Below, piece by piece: positions 61,793-64,000 of a DNA stretch of 64,000 nt (position 1 is the first letter of the stretch; each line of letters opens with the position of its first letter). The stretch is taken from positions 80,088,501-80,152,500 of the forward strand of contig CM044877.1 in the NCBI GenBank assembly GCA_024500155.1, read 5' to 3'. Made by a program: the position numbers and the translations under genes. Source of the stretch: Chenopodium formosanum. Its lineage: Eukaryota; Streptophyta; Magnoliopsida; Caryophyllales; Amaranthaceae. The notes under the pieces were generated by a model. That model worked only from the letters and a program-made list of their open reading frames with translations, was not told where the DNA came from and ran no database searches.

Positions 61793-61951
61793 GGGTCTGT
61801 TCTCTTACGTTGAAATTCAATCCAGTTCAGTTCAGTTCAGCTTCTAATTTCCTTCTCTTATACGAAGCAAAATATTCAATTCAGTTCAGTTCAGCTCAGC
61901 TCAGCTCAGTTCAGTTCAGTTTAGTTGAGTTCAGTCAATGAGAAAAGGCCC
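61793..61951. mobile_element. Small Tourist-like element (159 bp)
   Basis: The ends GGGTCTGTTCTCTTACG and CAATGAGAAAAGGCCC are imperfect inverted repeats flanked by TTA. The interior is a run of CAGTT/CAGCT pentamers (TTCAGTTCAGTTCAG). Confidence 0.6.
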
Positions 61952-62233
61952 TTAGTTCATTTAAATGAAAATTAGCTATGCCACAAAAGATTAGATATTT
62001 TGGCTTTATGAATATCATAAGTAACATCTACATTACACTCTACTCCAATTATATCAATGTGCAAGCCAAGTTCATGAAGTAATTTTGTTATAAATAATAA
62101 ATAAAGAATAATAAATTACACAATTGATAGCCCAATAAAAAGCTCAAAATTGATACATAAGAAGATTGAAGAATTACTATAAGCCAAGACAATAATTTTG
62201 CTAGAAAAAATTTGCTTGTACTTTCATGTAAAA

Positions 62234-63903
62234 TTATTTCCAAGGATTCAAAGAGCACTCTTCCATAGGAGTAGTATATCTCTCAGTATCCTCGCAATAA
62301 TCATAAGTAACAAGGTTCCTCTTCACCCAAGCATAGTCCTCTTTTTGAGAATCACTTAATTCCCAAGAAGGGGCTTGATCCCACCAATGCTTGGTTGTGG
62401 TCGATACACAAGCAGGGTAAGGGTCTTCCCATTGGCACCCATCGACGCTGAAGTCCTTGTAGGCGGACACGAAAGGTGCCTTCTTCCAATCGGTTTTCTC
62501 AAGACCACCTCGTGTAGCCCAATCATCCGCGTTCCATATGCTTGAGAACAAGTACATTGGCTTCTCATCGGGGAAGAAGTTGTTGGGTTTGCCATTGTTC
62601 TTGTATACTCTTATTGGTACTCGATCAACGAAAAATCTGTTCACATTACGAATATATTTTAGAGATCGATCATAAATTTATTCATATCCATAAAAAATAC
62701 GAAGTAATAGATGGTAACGCAAATAGAACTAGCTAAGCATTACTCAAATATTTTCATCGGAGTTTATTTAGTTTACACATTCATTTCCAATGACATTGTT
62801 TATCACTACCTATCAAATACACCGTGATTATTTATGTTTTAAGCATAACACGTGATAAGTACCCGAGATTGAATCTCAAATGGTGACAATCAATTTAATA
62901 GCCTTGTTCTAAGTAACGTACAAGATAGCTACCAACTATGCTACCCTTCAACATCAATCTGTTTAAACTAGTTAATACTATTAATAAGACCATTGGAAAT
63001 AACAATTTGTGATCAAGTATCAAATTGTCGGAGTTTTAGAAAACCTTGATTATACTCTTAACAATTAAATAAAAAACAAGAAATGAAATTGAAACTTACA
63101 CAATTTGGTGGGAGTTCCAAAGAACTGAATAGGTGTGATAATCTTCAGTAGGATCAAACCATAAAACATGCCTCATTTCTCTTCCTCCTGTTCCATTTTT
63201 ATACACATTTGTTTGAATTATATATGGTTCTCCAGTTCTATTCCCTAAGAACTCAAAATCTAGCTCATCTCTTGTTGGTGATGCATCAACATCTGTGCAC
63301 ATCTGCAATAAAACACAAATTATTATCTCAGTTCGGATTTAGCTGTCACATTACTAGTTCAAATTACACCATCTACGTGTAAATAGTGATTCCTAATAAT
63401 AAAAGTCTAAAATGGTAATAAAAAGAACTTACATAGTAAGCAGTGACAACACCAGCAGAATCACCACCCACCAATTTAAGCTTCATACTAAACCACCCAA
63501 ATCTGTACTTCTGTTTTGTTTGAAACCCACATCCTGAAACCAAAAGGCAATGATAACTTGAGTTCAAAGAAAGCTAATGACGGTCTTTCCGTCTCTAAAA
63601 ATTCTTCCTGTTCAGACTGTGATTGTCTTACAGAAAAGTGTCGGAACAGAAAAAACTTTTAAAGACGGAGTTAGAGTGTGATATAAGCAAGAACAAATTA
63701 TAATTACCACTTGTTTTGTCTAAGGAGAGATACCAGATCTGCCCATCTTCAGAAGTCTTGAAATTACTCTCAGAAAACATGATGTCAAAGTTATCATCAA
63801 ATGATCCTTTTGTCAATGAAACAGCTGAAGATGATGAAAGAAGGGTAGCCATTAAAGCTGCAAAGAACAGAGGAATTGCCATTTGAAATACTCTGTTCTC
63901 CAT
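62234..63903 (-). CDS. Xyloglucan endotransglucosylase/hydrolase (XTH6/XTH7-like)
   Basis: Exons 63903..63708, 63533..63433, 63302..63100, 62636..62234; phases agree, 300 aa including an N-terminal signal peptide (about residues 1-27, MENRVFQMAIPLFFAALMAT). It is a GH16 enzyme that cuts and religates xyloglucan in the cell wall. The catalytic motif DELDFEFLG spans about 111-119, with Glu112 the expected nucleophile and Glu116 the acid/base, followed by the conserved N-glycosylation site NRT (120-122). The XET C-terminal part has its paired cysteines (CQWEDPYPAC; YDYCEDTERY...EEC). Ile to Leu in the usual DEIDFEFLG is seen in other XTHs. The sequence GTGGREMRHVLWFDPTEDYH and the C-terminus resemble Arabidopsis XTH6/XTH7, from memory. 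An in-frame ATG upstream at 63972 was not chosen because it would bury the signal peptide. Confidence 0.96.
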
Positions 63904-64000
63904 TTTTGATGGGATTTTGAGTTTTCTCTCTCTTCCCTTCACTTGAGCTCTGAGGAAGAGCAGAGTAATCAATGCTCTGTTTTTAAATTGACTCTGCTTT
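63904..64000 (-). promoter_or_regulatory. XTH 5' UTR / proximal upstream, cut by the window
   Basis: CT/GA-rich leader upstream of the XTH start. The promoter itself lies mostly outside the window and no TATA box can be assigned. Confidence 0.4.

Larger units (their letters stand above)
54289..62233. other. 8-kb intergenic region between CRIPT and XTH
   Basis: No protein gene could be supported. It contains the CRIPT promoter side, a MITE, a plastid-type tRNA fragment, a second copy of MITE family X, a retroposed insertion, a hAT element and a small Tourist-like element. A 22-bp duplication (GTGGATATAATATACAAGGA) lies near 61135-61178. The frames at 55259-55450 and 56194-56430 have no family resemblance. 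Confidence 0.6.

Overview
This is nuclear plant DNA. It is AT-rich, its genes have GT-AG introns with exons spread over kilobases, and it is full of MITEs, hAT, CACTA, MULE and LTR remains. The ankyrin-PGG and xyloglucan endotransglucosylase genes are plant-type. A dicot is likely; I cannot name the species from sequence alone. No bacterial features, rRNA genes or CRISPR arrays were seen.

Genes. Three ankyrin-repeat/PGG membrane-protein genes (ANK1 2065-4496, ANK2 23180-26354, ANK3 46103-48749, all minus) share one five-exon plan; exon 1 of ANK1 was not found. A candidate first exon of a further gene lies at 337-448. Two paralogous EF-hand genes of a family I do not recognise lie beside ANK2 and ANK3: EF-A (20461-22439, minus) and EF-B (42991-45490, plus). 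A decayed third pair (EF-C plus an ANK exon-1 scrap) lies at about 37945-41400. Right of the cluster are a complete four-exon CRIPT gene (50204-54288, minus) and a complete four-exon XTH gene (62234-63903, minus).

Repeats. Two arrays of a ~320-bp tandem repeat (10670-15020 and 30640-34497) each adjoin degenerate GGGTCGGGTT-rich sequence. The second array sits inside a 9.36-kb hAT-like element (27925-37287, 8-bp target duplication). That element also carries a CACTA element and two solo LTRs, each with its own target duplication, and lies inside an older foldback element (27609-37868). Elsewhere there are three short hAT elements, a 1.2-kb foldback MULE, two clear Tourist-like elements and one weaker one, several Stowaway-like MITEs, a poly(A)-tailed retroposed insertion with a 17-bp target duplication, and a truncated tRNA-Met gene of plastid type.

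How it fits together. ANK-PGG proteins are membrane proteins of the ACD6/ITN1 type, and the neighbouring EF-hand proteins look like calcium or magnesium sensors with a kinase-site-rich tail. Recurrent pairing of the two gene types reflects segmental duplication; a joint role in signalling is only inference. Exon joins were made by hand from splice consensus, reading phase and paralogue comparison.
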